64,000 bases of DNA from Phragmites australis (Eukaryota > Streptophyta > Magnoliopsida > Poales > Poaceae): contig NC_084927.1 of assembly GCF_958298935.1 (NCBI RefSeq), forward strand, positions 35,282,501 to 35,346,500, written 5' to 3'. The notes beneath the pieces were generated by a model, which saw only the letters and a program-made list of their open reading frames with translations, did no database searches and was not told where the DNA came from. Of the stretch, positions 1-11,510 are shown piece by piece (the first letter of the stretch is position 1; each line of letters opens with the position of its first letter). Position numbers and translations under genes: made by a program.

Positions 1-959
1 CGCCAGTAAGATGTCATACGCATGGGGTCTAAGTGGCCTCCACATGCATCGGGCATGTGAACAAAGGTTCAGGGTGGATACGTGAACGGTTGGTACGTGA
101 ATCATCACTCGCAACTGACGGGTTGTGTGGGCGATGGTCTCATATCGTGTGGGTTCATGAGTACTCCCCTGCAGGGTGTAAAATCAATTTGAATTACCGC
201 GCTCTCGGTTATGAGCAAGCTTTTGTCCATCTGCATCAGTCATAAAGTTACGAATGTGGGATGTTTGGTATGGACGATATGTTGGGTATGGTTGGTGATG
301 ATCCTTAGTTACATGAGATGGATCATTTTACATTTATGTGCAGGTTGGTGTTTACATGGTAGATTGGATATGTGTTTTGTTTAAGTACAGGTGCTCACAT
401 ATAGATGTTAGGTTGATTACGCATATGAATATTTACTTAACCTTGTGGCCTTTTTCTTGCTAATAACTTAATGTATAACTCTTGGAGTCGGGCTATTTAT
501 ACGTGTCCTATATGGTTTAAGTCTTGCGAGTACCTTTGTACTCATGCTGCTCTTTCAGGTTGGTAGGCAAGGAAAGGTTAGGTTATGGCTACTTCATGCC
601 CGCCGGTGCCGATGGCGGGCAAGAGTAGTGTCGTCTACTCGTATGGCAAGGTTTGGGTGGAGCCTAAGGGCATATGGCTCCACCGGTCTCTTTGTTGCTG
701 TTAAGTTTTAATTTTTCCGCTGCGTAGTTTTATCTCTTTTGATGTAAATTATTGTAAATGGTTGTATGCTTAAGAACTTATAATATAATGTTAATTACTC
801 GCTCTTTATTAAGCTTGGTTGTGATTGCTTCTGTTGGAAAGGCATATGTTTCGATCTTAGGCACAAAACACATGCCGGGACTATCGGGATAGTATTCTGG
901 TTAATCGTTGAAGTCGTGATTAAGTAAATGATCGACTTAATGATTAATTAGAATACTAT
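1..959. other. No gene recognised; AT-rich spacer
   Basis: Short open frames only, none resembling a known protein. A short coding-like stretch at about 584-701 (starting MATSCPPVPMAGK) is followed by T-rich DNA that looks like a plant 3'-UTR. It may be part of the decayed transposon gene that follows, but I cannot link the two. Confidence 0.4.
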
Positions 960-1690
960 TTGAACGGTTCCTTACAACTGGCTTACGAAGAAGCCACTCT
1001 TCTTCAACATCTACGTCGAGAAGTACTCACCCCACCATGTGTTGAGGCAGTTCGGATACTTCCAGGCGTTCCCTCTCATCAACGTTCACAGGATTCCGCC
1101 CCATGTTCACAGGTAAATAAAATCAAATACATAATCCATAGCACGCTTAATCTCATTTTTAGTCTATCTTACGTGGTTGACTTGCAGGTATACACGTAAG
1201 GGCCAGTCGGGTGGTAATCTATGGGCAGATCGCTTGGCGTCATACATCTCACGTGGGCCAATGCCCTTGAGGATGTCGTCGATGAGCCTCATCCTTTCAC
1301 CGACCTGGGCTTCGAGGAGTACCTATGGTGGTACATCTCGCGTACACATACACGGGTCACCTACACCTCAGTTAATGTTCGGCCGTGTCGCATCGACTAC
1401 GGAGGCCTACCCGGGACGAGGACGCTGCATTAGCGGTATGTTTAATTAACGTATATTTTTATCATCGTATAATCCCATATGAACCGCTATAAATTGAAAT
1501 TCCAATTTCATGTTTGTTTCAACAAACCGATATCATATACGATATTCATAGGGATGAGGCTAGAGCCATGGGACGCCTCGGGCAAGGGTTTCAGCTTAGT
1601 GTGGTGGATGTAGCGGGATTTGTGAAGTGGGTTTTTCACAAGACCGTTCGGGCCCTGAAGCTTACCTCATGCCGATCCACCGTAAATGTC
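960..1690 (+). pseudogene. Decayed plant-mobile-domain (PMD) transposon protein gene
   Basis: The translation resembles the aminotransferase-like plant mobile domain, a domain carried by Mutator-like and some Gypsy elements and by the MAIL1/MAIN proteins. A first coding piece at about 978-1108 contains PLFFNIYVEKYSPHHVLRQF and ends HRIPPHVHR at a GT donor (GTAAAT). After a short intron with acceptor TTGCAG at about 1188, a second piece reads YTRKGQSGGNLWADRLASYI. It then shifts frame near 1250 into WANALEDVVDEPHPF and EEYLWWYISRTHTRVTY, ending near 1433. A third possible piece at 1514-1690 (RDEARAMGRLGQGFQ) resembles the C-terminal tail of these proteins. The frameshift and the lack of a good start show a dead copy. 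The family call rests on motif memory, not on a search. Confidence 0.55.
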
Positions 1691-2130
1691 GTCGGTGCTT
1701 CTTAGAGCTCCTCTGGGTCGGTGAAAGGATGGTGCAACTATCATCCATGCAGAGTTATCCATGAGGTATGATGTGCAACGACTCCATTGGGACCGTTCAC
1801 AGTCTCCTCTAGTGATTATGCATGGACAATAGTGGCACCATCGCAGTTGTCTTACCCGAGTTAGGAGGATGAGCCTAGATCGGACCCTATTTGATCTCGT
1901 GAGGGACTTCTTCGGGGGCGCACTGGCCTACGACGTCGTCACGTGGTCCTAGTTGACTATTTGTACAAATCTTTTCATCAAAGATCTATTTATTTAAATA
2001 TTAATATTAGAAAATATAAAAATAAAAAAATCGATGCTGCCCATATGGTTGGACCGGGTGGGTTGAGCCTGGAGGGAGGCCTTTGGGGCCCAAAGACTAA
2101 ATGGTTAAACGGATTCACCTTTTTCCTAAC

Positions 2131-2426
2131 AGTAATAATTACACTATTCCCTAAAAAAGTGCTACATCCATTTTCAAATAATTAACACCGTTAACTAGAC
2201 TATTGCAACTTTGATCAATAATAATTTTAAAAATATTTAAGTAAGTAAACTGAAAATAGTATTGTTAGATTTGCCATTAAAAATAATTCAAGAATATAGT
2301 ATACTTAGAATGATTTGTGTGCGCATTTGTGAAAAATCGACTGTCAAATATTGATGCTTGAAGTCAACGGTGACAATTATTTGAAAACGAAGGGAGTAAT
2401 AATTACACTAACTCTAAAAAAGAGTA
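2131..2426. repeat. Stowaway-like MITE between short direct repeats
   Basis: The left end at 2162 (CTACATCCATTTTCAAATAA) and the right end at about 2396 (reverse complement ACTCCCTTCGTTTTCAAATA) form imperfect terminal inverted repeats of about 40 bp. The inner part includes ACCGTTAACT against ACCGTTGACT. The end sequence CTCCCTTCG and the AT-rich core fit Stowaway (Tc1/mariner-type) MITEs of grasses. The element is bracketed by two similar 30-bp direct repeats, 2131-2160 and 2396-2426, both beginning AGTAATAATTACACTA. Confidence 0.6.
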
Positions 2427-3507
2427 ATAATTCCACTAAAAACAGTAACAATTAGGCAATTCACGCTTGGAATTATAGGTGAGAACCACGGTGAAGTATT
2501 AAAGTTTGAAGATAGGCGGCAATCTAATTATTTAAGATAACTGTTTTTAAATATATTATTTAGCAGGTACAATACAAAGACGTTTATACATACTATTAAA
2601 GAGAGAGGAAAATACTACATCATCAAGCAGCTGCACAAGAGCCCAAACCTACATAAAAATAACTATTTTAGAGATGCTGAAATAGTTATATAAAGTTAAG
2701 AGCATGTTTAAACGTTTGTTCGGCTACAGAGCATGTTTAAACGTTTGTTCGGCTACAATGTACATGGCAAATTCTAACACTTCTTTGCCGACCTGCTCGG
2801 CCCGTTTCAAGTGTTAGGTACCTGCGCCCAGCTCCCCAGGATCGTGCGAGGACCGCTCCAAGCGTCGACCGTCTAGTCGAGCACTGACGTCTTCCGCGAG
2901 CGCACACGCTGGACACCACCTGGCACAATTTCCCATAACTGCCCAGAAGTGTTCCTCCACGTGACCGCGTTGCAGAGGCCCTTAAGAGCTACTGTAGCCT
3001 ATATATTGCATGAACCAACGGTACGAAACCTCGTCTATCCGGCTGAAGACGATATCCCAGTTCCCGCTAACTGAATGTACTTAGATTACCTGTGTGGATT
3101 AATTGAACCCATTGCGTACCTATGGGTCGTTGTAAGCTTATGATGACTACATCAGCAAGTTTTCCATATTCTGCAAATTGCACTAGTAATTAAAAGTATA
3201 AAATACAAATTAAATGGGGATTTTCATTGATACGAGATTACGAGAGATCCTAGGGATCTGCATGTAATCTCCTGAGCGCATGATGATATCTTGTAATCTC
3301 CTGAGCTCGTGGTGATCAGCTACCTGAGCGCACAATGATGAGATCTTGTAATCTGATGATTTGACCGTTGGAGGAAAGCAGAACGCACTTTGGCAGCCTT
3401 GCTGCCGCTCTGTCAGGCATGGGTCCAAAATTGTTATTAGTTGTTATTAGCGGTGGATTTTGAATCGATATTGATTATTTAATATTGGTTATGATGTATG
3501 AAATTGA
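2427..3507. other. Intergenic; short tandem repeats, no gene
   Basis: No supported coding region. It holds an exact 29-bp tandem duplication (2699-2757), a TATA-like CTATATATT at about 2999 downstream of a CCACGTGA G-box-like site at about 2957, and loosely repeated TGTAATCTCCTGAGC units at 3260-3360. The G-box plus TATA could be a promoter remnant, but no gene follows. Confidence 0.4.
2699..2757. repeat. Exact 29-bp tandem duplication
   Basis: Two head-to-tail identical copies (2699-2727 and 2728-2756 or one base on) of a unit beginning AGAGCATGTTTAAACG. Identity of the copies indicates a recent duplication. Confidence 0.9.
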
Positions 3508-4166
3508 CACTAAAAATCAATGTTAATATCGGTTGGTGGCTCTAACCGGCATCTCGGTCTCGATTCAACGTTTTTTATCGAAAAAACTTCATAAAAAAAT
3601 TTTCGTGGCCAGAGGGTGCCACCCGAACGTATCCAACATTTGCAAGTCATGTGATATTCACTCGCATACGGTAAACAAGACTCAAAATCAAGACCTCATA
3701 GCTTGTGCGCGCGTGTGACCCCTCTAACCATCTTAGCTATCGTTCGTTCGTGAGTATAGTAGCATAATAAATCTTTTTGACATCTTCTGACCGAACGTTT
3801 GAATGGTTACTTGGATATCTAAATAATCTCAAATGAAAAAGTTTTCAACTACAAAGTTATAGATCTCATCGAGTGCTACAGTTTTCATATAAAGTTTTTT
3901 CTCATCCAATTTCGTGTGAAAAAAATTATAATTTTTTTAAAATAAGCTATAACAGTAGTCATCTTCAGTGCCGGTTCATAGCTAGAACTGGCATTGATAC
4001 TAGTTATCAGTGATAGTTCGTGTCTAGAACCGGCACTGATACAATCACTATTAGTGTCGTTGTTCGTGCGCGGGAGTTTAATAACCGGCACTGATACGCC
4101 TTCAATGCCGATTACTATTGAACTGTCACTGATAAAACGCTACATATGTGGTGTTATATAGTAGTG
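3508..4166. mobile_element. Small CACTA-like (En/Spm) non-autonomous element
   Basis: The left end begins CACTAAAAATC at 3508 and the right end closes with TAGTAGTG at 4166, the CACTA...TAGTG pattern of this superfamily. The right subterminal part (3967-4135) holds repeated copies in both orientations of a motif like AGAACCGGCACTGATA, which is typical subterminal repeat structure. The flanking trinucleotides are TGA and CGA, so the expected 3-bp target duplication is at best imperfect. No transposase is encoded. The exact left end is uncertain. Confidence 0.45.
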
Positions 4167-5408
4167 CGAGATGGGTGCTATAGCTAGATGAACTGCTGAG
4201 TAAGCTCTAACTAGTACATGATGCACCGGGAGCCTTGACGATTACGTTGGACCCGGTGCGCAGGGGCAGCCCACCCTATAAGCATGGTGGGGCGGCCGCT
4301 CCAGCTATCAGGGGCCACCAGCACCCTCCTCCTCCGATGAGACTGTGAGAACTTATGTGAGTCTCACCGTTGGAAGCAATGCAGTGACGAACCTCTATTC
4401 GTTCGTGAGAACGACGAAAAAGATAGGTCACAAGAGGATACCAATTCATTGTGGGCTTATCGGCTTTAGCTTAGAGTCTTGACAATTGGGTTTGCCGGCT
4501 TGGAGATAGTCCAATCAGTAATTGAATCGTCGATCCCCTCTAGCCTTCCCATCTCTGAATGTTGTGTGGTGCGGGCAAAGCAAAACCTAGTGCTAGGAAG
4601 GAGCGGTGACCGCTAGGCGATGAGCGGGTGGAGACGTGCATCGAGCCTCAAATTAGTGTGACAGCAGACCCTAATCCCCTAGCAAGGAGCTTGATGGAGG
4701 AAGAGGAAGAGGAGCACAAGGGCTCGGACTACGCGACAGGCGCTCTGCCTGTTGCAGATGTAGGCTTGTAGCTACAGCCGCTACGAGGCATGATGCATTT
4801 ACGAAATAGTAGACATATTTTTTTAAAAAAAGTCACACTTTGTGTACTTGGTTAACATTTAATCAAATTATAAGAATATTTAGTATATAAAAATTATACA
4901 ACTAAATTCACAATTCAAAATAATTTCATACTATATAGGTTTTGTAGCTATAAATGATATATTTTATAAGAAAATCTTAATTAAAATCTAATTTCAAAGA
5001 TCAAATTTTAAAAAATACGCTTACTACTTCTAAATAGATGAAACACGTTATATTATATTGCCAATCTTCTCGTTCGCAAATAATAATAATTGCTGATCTT
5101 CTGCCCTCCAATGCAAACCCGTTGCTCAAGATGATTAATGTGGCTGGCGGATCAGACTCGATGTGACTTCCAAGCAGATTTACGCCATAATAATAACCCC
5201 TTTTGAAAGCTGCTCGTGGTCGTTAATTTAGCACATGATGGTTTTCTAATCCACCATCGAAGAACTAATACTCCAGCATCTCAACAGCAGCAGGAAAAGA
5301 TCGATAATTTCATTGGCCAATACCCTCGCTTGTGATCGCCACAGATCGAATTAGGTGACGGACGTGGTTCGTCCGGCTCGCGGTTTGACGGTTTTTACCA
5401 GCGCCAAA
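4167..5408. other. Intergenic, no gene recognised
   Basis: Only short frames. From about 4800 to 5080 the sequence is very AT-rich. I see no coding signal, RNA gene or repeat boundary that I can defend. Confidence 0.4.
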
Positions 5409-7560
5409 CTTATAGGGCCGAAAGTGACAGACCAGAGGTGTGAACAGCCATTTTAATAATTTTTTTAAAGTAGATGATTTTTTTTTCTATTTTTAATCCC
5501 CTAACGTGCTTAAAATTTGAGCGGAAATAAAATATTTAGAGAGGTAAAGCAAGATGAAAAGTTTCAGCCAATATGACTCTACGGACGTAATATAAACTAT
5601 AGGTTCATTCAAAATCATTCTACGTGTCTTTGTGCTCAAAAACTCGTAACTTTAAAGATGAACGAAACATAGATGAGATTACTGGGCAAGTAACTCTCTA
5701 AGATGATGATCTAGAGGCAAGTGAATTCAAGACCCTATCATATATGCATGCATATGTGAATTTTATGTCTCTAGTATCAAGAAAATCAACTTCTCGAGAT
5801 GTTAAAATTACAGCTCAAAAAGATAAACGAAAATTAACAACAAAATACTAAGAACTTGCAAACTTGTAAGAAAACCAATAGAAGAAAACTAGAAGGAGGA
5901 GAATTCAAGTATATGCAGAAACTTAAACTTCATTACTCAAATAGGTCAGTCCTATTTTAAACGGATTACAAAGATTTATCTCTCAAAACTCTCACATATT
6001 ACAAAGGCTAAACACTCATGTCTCTCTCATCTAAAACCCTAACATAAAGCTCTCATATGGATAACTCAAAGGAGTAGTTTCTTAACCAGTCAAACCCCTC
6101 TATTTATAGCTTAGGAAATTTGACCCACAAGTTTACTCGATTATTCTCAAAATACCACTCTCTTATAGTATATTCTTACCCACCATTGAGGGTATTTTAG
6201 TCCATTTTCTCTTCAATCCATCGTACGACCATGGCGCATTCACGACTTAGTTTCGTCTCAACGTAAGCTTTGCGAAGATGCCACGCCCACTCCATCTGTC
6301 TGCAGTTTTGTGGCTAAAATGGGAAATCAACTCGCACGCTTTTTACGGCGTGACTCGCAGCTGCTCTGATGTTGACGCGTGTCCTCTCTTGCGATCTTGA
6401 CTGCCGGTAAGTCTCTCCCGCTCTAGATCTCTCGGGCCACCTTGTCACTTACACCGGTATCCATTTCGCTTGACTTTGTCAATATGCTGCCTTCATCAAC
6501 CTCCACATGTACTGTTAGGATCATCCTTGACTCCACCTAGTCTCCTTGATTGTCTGATACTAAGCAACCCGCTTAACCTCGATCATCCGTCGTTAATCAT
6601 GAAGTTGCATTCATCACATGCACGCCATGAGACCAGCAAACATGCATCTTCGTAACCATATAACATCATCATATGTTAGTCCAAATCGAAATCAAGATGA
6701 AAAAGATAGACATAACAAAAATATGAACACCAGATGGTCCGGTGTTCACATCAGTGCAACACCGGACTATCCGGTGAGTATAACTCCACTGAAACCCGGT
6801 TTACATTCCTCTCTAGGAAAATTAATTCAGTGATAACAAAATCTCAACACCAAACAATCCTATGAACACATCAACTTTTGTCTAAAAACTGAAAAGCTCT
6901 GGTGATATTCTCCGATATTTACACGTTTATCACCGGACCATTCAGTGATTACATTATCACTGAAACTTAGTTTTTCAAACTTTATAAAAATCTTTGTCTG
7001 GTGAAGCCTCCGGTGATCACCCGTGCACCCATGGCATCATTCGGTGAGGTTACTGCACCAGACTTTCATATTTACACTATTCTCTAGAAAAATTAGTCCG
7101 GTGCTCACTCTCACTCACATCAGATCTTTCGGTGAATGAATTTCTCTCTACCTCTGTGCTGAAAAGCTCTGATACTCACATCTACCACATACCAAACTAT
7201 CTAGTAAGGTCAAAAATCCTCACACCAGACTATCCGACGAGTGTAAGCTTCCTGCACCAAGACAACGATATAAACTCCAATTCTTTTCAATTTTAATTAG
7301 ACAAAATCAACATTACAATATATTTTTTAAATAAAGAAAATATTTCCGACCTTTTACATCCTCCCATACATACTATACATATACTAACTAATAAAAGTCA
7401 CACAAATATCCATCACCCATCATATAAAATTAACCAACGTATATCTCAACGTAGTTTCTCACAACGGTATCAGATCACCCTTGATCTCATCAATCTTGCT
7501 TCTTGATTCGTCATCAGCACCTTTTCGCCATTACTCATCCACATCCCGACTGGGAGCATG
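5409..7560 (-). mobile_element. Copia-type LTR (copy A), CCGGTG-rich family
   Basis: Read on the minus strand this has the order of an LTR. A U3 part (7560-6150) contains many degenerate copies of ACCGGACTATCCGGTG, for example near 6733, 6762 and 7070. A TATA box follows (CTATAAATAG near 6110), then an AT-rich R/U5 part. It ends near 5409 with GTTCACACCTCTGGTC, the signature that closes many plant copia LTRs (ATTCACCCCTCTAG). The R/U5 part resembles 51.7-52.3 kb on the plus strand, so the two are diverged copies of one family. No internal coding region lies next to it. The left boundary is fairly clear and the right one approximate. Confidence 0.55.
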
Positions 7561-8859
7561 CATGTGTATCAACAGGGTACTATATATATAAACAGGGTAC
7601 AATATATATATACACACATGACTAAAAAAAAGTGAGTTAATCTGGACGAAAAGTTGTGGTAGGTCAAGTGGAGTTCTCAACTAGTTATATATATACGGCT
7701 GCCCTATTTAATAGGCTGCGTGTGAATATTATTCCACCCACCGGTGTCCCATGTTAGCGCGTTTCCGTCCGAGCACCGAGTACTGAATAAACCGCAACAA
7801 TTGTTAAAAAAATACTAAGAAAGCGAATCTCAGAGGAAGAAATCGTATGTACACCTACGGAAGGCAAGAAACCGGATTAAATGGTCCGCAACCAAAACAA
7901 TCTGACCTCGCCGAAGCAACCAAACATGCTCGCAAGTGGGAAAAGCAAGAAAAAAACTATTAATAAACATGAATACACATATTAAGAAGCCAGAAAAGAC
8001 TTTACCTAAAAATAGTAAATTTGGTCCATGCGTGTCTCGCATGTACACAGCTCTTTACTTGTTATTTGTTGACTATTTACGACATTGTATACGAGCTTTT
8101 TCTATTTATTTGAAACATATTTACGATACATTTACTATTGTGATAGCTCTTTACATGTTTCTTTTGATTGTTTACGGTATTGTATACAAATATTTCCTAT
8201 TAGTTCTTTCTAGAACAGTATTGTATACATATGCTTACTGTACATCGCTTGGATAATGATGAATTGGGAAAACAGATGTGAGTAAAGCAGTAATGAGTTG
8301 TCAAATAAGCCCAAAATCATATAATACAAAGAAGGAAATAAAAAATTTAGACTTGTAGATTCATTTGACAATATTGCACCATATATAGAGTACAAAAGCA
8401 ATAACAGTAGGCAAGATTTCATCTCTAAACAAGAAAACTAATCACATAATCAAAGGAGCAATCCCTAGCTAATCAAGGAAATAATCTCTAGCCAATTTAG
8501 TTGGCAATAACAACATGTAAGATTTCATCTCTAAACAAGGAAATTAATCACATAATTAGATACACAATCTCTAGCTAATACCTAAATAAGGAGATTTTAT
8601 GCACTCACGTACATGATTTTTTGGTATGCTAATAGAATCAAACAAAAATGAAAAACAATTTATAATATATTATTCACCGGATCTCTTTCTATACTAGAAA
8701 ATATTTTAGATTTTAGTGCTAGCATGCCCAGGCAGTGTACACATTTGCCACGTCACCGTCGCTGAGTACTTCGATTGGGTCTATAATGCAGATTGTAGAG
8801 GTGTGAGTAATGGACAAAGGTGTTGATGGATATTATGCATGTACAACCGTGCTTGCACC
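7561..8859. repeat. AT-rich region with two adjacent tandem duplications
   Basis: Two separate imperfect tandem duplications sit side by side. One has a period of about 96 bp (8048-8105 against 8144-8201, both starting AGCTCTTTAC). The other has a period of about 106 bp (8411-8474 against 8517-8581, both containing AAGATTTCATCTCTAAACAA). Short repeats AACAGGGTAC with (TA)n occur at 7572-7610. No gene is supported here; the open frames at 7936-8256 and 8210-8422 are low-complexity. Confidence 0.6.
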
Positions 8860-9013
8860 GATGGATGACGTCTCATCTTGTTGTTGAACATCAGGGAGCG
8901 AGCATAGCGAGATTGAGAGATTCACAAATGTGTTGGAGCTAATGGACGACGTCTCTGCTCGTTGTGGAATGTCAGGAAGTGAGCACAGGGAGACAGAGAT
9001 ATTCACAACCCTC
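8858..9013. repeat. Imperfect tandem duplication, period about 80 bp
   Basis: The units 8858-8932 and 8939-9013 align along their length (GATGGATGACGTCTC against AATGGACGACGTCTC, and ATTCACAAATG against ATTCACAACCC). Part of it lies in an 85-codon frame (8930-9187) that matches nothing I recognise. Confidence 0.6.
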
Positions 9014-9417
9014 TCAAATCGCCTCCACCGGCATTGGCTAAAAATCTGGATTTGGAGATCTGCAGCGGTTTACGAGAGGATTAGAGGAGAGAGAGGAAGC
9101 AACAACTATTTAAAGGCAAGCCGGATTGGAGTCCAATCCTTTTTTCCTTTTAATAAACAACCAACTTCTCCTTCTATTCCCTATTAGTTATAAGACAATT
9201 TTCTGTTAGTTTCGAAATGCATTTCTAAACTCGCATCCCACCAGAATATAGGCTCCCTCATCGGTTAAACTAGAAGGTTGATCGATTAAACCGTAAGTTC
9301 GATGCATCCCACTGGAAAGGATCCTTCATCAATTAAACCGGAAGGTTGATCGATCCACCAAAAATTGGTGCCCGATCCACCGTGTCAGTGTTGTGAGCGT
9401 GGGGCCACGCAACTGGG
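9014..9417. other. No gene recognised; AT-rich spacer with short repeats
   Basis: The frame begun in the preceding duplication ends at 9187 and has no recognisable domain. At 9258-9360 a short phrase (TTAAACYGGAAGGTTGATCGAT) occurs about twice, again a small local duplication. Confidence 0.4.
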
Positions 9418-10225
9418 TGTAGGATCAAGGAGGCGGACTAGAGGACAGATGAATAGGCAGTTCTAAAATTTCTAGTAAGATTTAACTGATTCTAATACAA
9501 CATTAAAATGATCAGTTACAACACATATGAAACATCAAAATATATGTCTCAATAAAGTGACCAATTCTATGTCTTTTGGAATAATTTCCATCTACAGTAG
9601 CCGAAGGGGTTCATTCCAGGTAAAGAGACAGGAGCGAAAATGGGAGGAATCAGCTTCCTCTTGACCTCTTGGGTCCTTTATATAGGTGAGGGGAGAGGTA
9701 AAACTTCCTCCCTAACCCTAGATGGGGTACAAATAAGAGGCCCTTGGGCTACTCTATTACATAGGCTTCTTTCTTAGCCTGTGTCTTCCCCCCAACAGTA
9801 GTCATTCAGCTGTAAGCTCTAATGGCATAGTTAGGCGAACAATTTCAACTAGGAAAGGGCCCAGGTTTATTGCTAACATGTACGCCTAGCTAAAAACTTT
9901 ATCCCAAAAACCCAGTGGGAAAAAAAGGCATGGAGAAAAGAGCGTGTATATGATGCAGCTTCTTCTTTACATGATTCCTAGAGCTAGATACATTCTTATA
10001 ACTACACTTCGTCTTGCTCGCATTACATTCGAAGTCGAAGGTACATCTTCGCCCTGCTTGACGAAGGGGGTTTCAGCGAAGGCTGTCGCCAATGCTTCGG
10101 CAGGTGCAACTTCAACATAGCCGATGTACCAGAGGTTGAAGGCTGCTATCGTGGCTTGCCAAAGTCAATGATGTCTTCGAGTCTCCGATTAGTGTAGAAT
10201 CTTTCTAACGGCTAGTTTTTTAGAG
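9418..10225 (-). mobile_element. Copia-type LTR (copy D), partial
   Basis: On the minus strand a TATA box (CTATATAAAG near 9680) is followed by about 250 bp of R/U5 sequence ending ATTCATCTGTCCTCTAGTC...TCCTACA at 9418. This is the typical 3' end of plant copia LTRs, with terminal CA on the minus strand (TG on the plus strand). The upstream end of U3 is not resolved; I place it before the divergent plus-strand LTR that begins near 10.2 kb. No primer-binding site or coding region follows. Confidence 0.5.
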
Positions 10226-11162
10226 TGGGGTATTTATACCCCTTGGTCTCCTTGCGTGGGGCTGGTTGCTTAGCTGCCTTTATGGTGCTTGTGAGGGGTG
10301 TTATAACTTGGTATTCCACCTTTGAGTGCTCCTCTTCCATCTATATCAAGATTTTGTGAGAATCAAGCCTTTGTAGCTTAGTGAGATGTGTGGAGCTTGG
10401 GTTGGTCGCACTTGTCGCATTAGTTACGTGTGTTTGAGCACTTGGCGTTGATCGTGCACAAATTCGGGAGTTTGTGACTCTTAGAGACCACCATCTCCTA
10501 GACGGGGTGGTAGATTACCGACGATCTCCTCTAGTGAAGATTGTGACAAGGCCTGTAAGTAGTTGCAGAACTCACCATCTCCGGAGTGGAGGAAGAGTTG
10601 GCTATAGTGGAGGTGAGGAGTGCATGTGTGCAACCTCGTGAGGAAAAGTGTTGAAAGAGACCCGACTCAAGTGTGACTGAGCTTCCTCAACGGAGACGTA
10701 GGATATCGGTGGATATCCGAAGTTCGGTAACAAATCATTTGTCTCCGTATTTCCTTACTCTTATGCATTACCTTGATATCCATGCTTGTATGCTTATTTG
10801 TATATGCATTGAGTTAATTTCATGTGATTCAATCTAGCTATTTTTATTGATATCGGAACATCCATCAGTAGGATCGAAGCATCTGATTGGAATCGGAACA
10901 TCTGATCAGTAGGATCGGAACTTACGATTGGGGTTTCTTGTATGCCTTGCTAGAATTGAATAATCTTTGTCACCCTAGGATTGCAGCCTTTACATTTGTT
11001 TAGAGTGATTATGCAGTAGTTGAGTTTAGCATTGGATTTTCACTTGTGAAAAATCCATTAATTTATTTTCATTGCAAGTTTAGACCATATATCAAAAGGG
11101 GAAAAAAGTTTTGCTAAAATGACTATTCACCCCTCTCTAGACGACATCATTATCCTTTTACA
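10226..11162 (+). mobile_element. Copia-type LTR (copy E), partial
   Basis: Plus-strand LTR anatomy: a TATA box (GTATTTATACCCC near 10231) is followed by about 900 bp of R/U5 that ends ATTCACCCCTCTCTAGACG...TTACA at 11162. The segment 10855-10930 repeats GGAACATCTGATCAGTAGGATC-like units about three times. It stands head-to-head with copy D, so two LTRs in opposite orientation abut. U3 was not delimited and no internal region follows. Confidence 0.5.
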
Positions 11163-11510
11163 CTCGGAATATGATCATGGACTTGAGCTATTTGCAAAAC
11201 ACATTTGCAAACTATAGCATCCTATGAAAGAGAGTATGCACATGTAAGATTTAGCTTATCAACACATGGTAAAAACTCAAGCAATCATCTAGATCCCTCT
11301 TAATAGTATGACATGTATCCTATCAATACGGCCATTTCTCTTCTCTAATCAACATTGATCGGTAAAAAAAAAATGCCCTTATTTTACACCTTGCCTTGAG
11401 CTATCCATCTCTTTGGACTTGACGAACATATCATTCGAGTCCCAATATTTCTTCTAAGCTTATCATCAACTCTTCACTTGAGCTTAATGATGATGTTCAT
11501 CCTCGCTTTC
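11163..11510. other. Spacer between two LTRs, no gene
   Basis: 348 bp between LTR copies E and B with no copia primer-binding site (TGGTATCAGAGC) on either strand. It may be LTR U3 debris. Confidence 0.35.

Noticed and set aside
7936..8256. 106-codon frame with hydrophobic stretches, considered as a small membrane protein
   Set aside because: It overlaps an imperfect tandem duplication in AT-rich DNA, which explains the repeated Leu/Phe/Tyr content.
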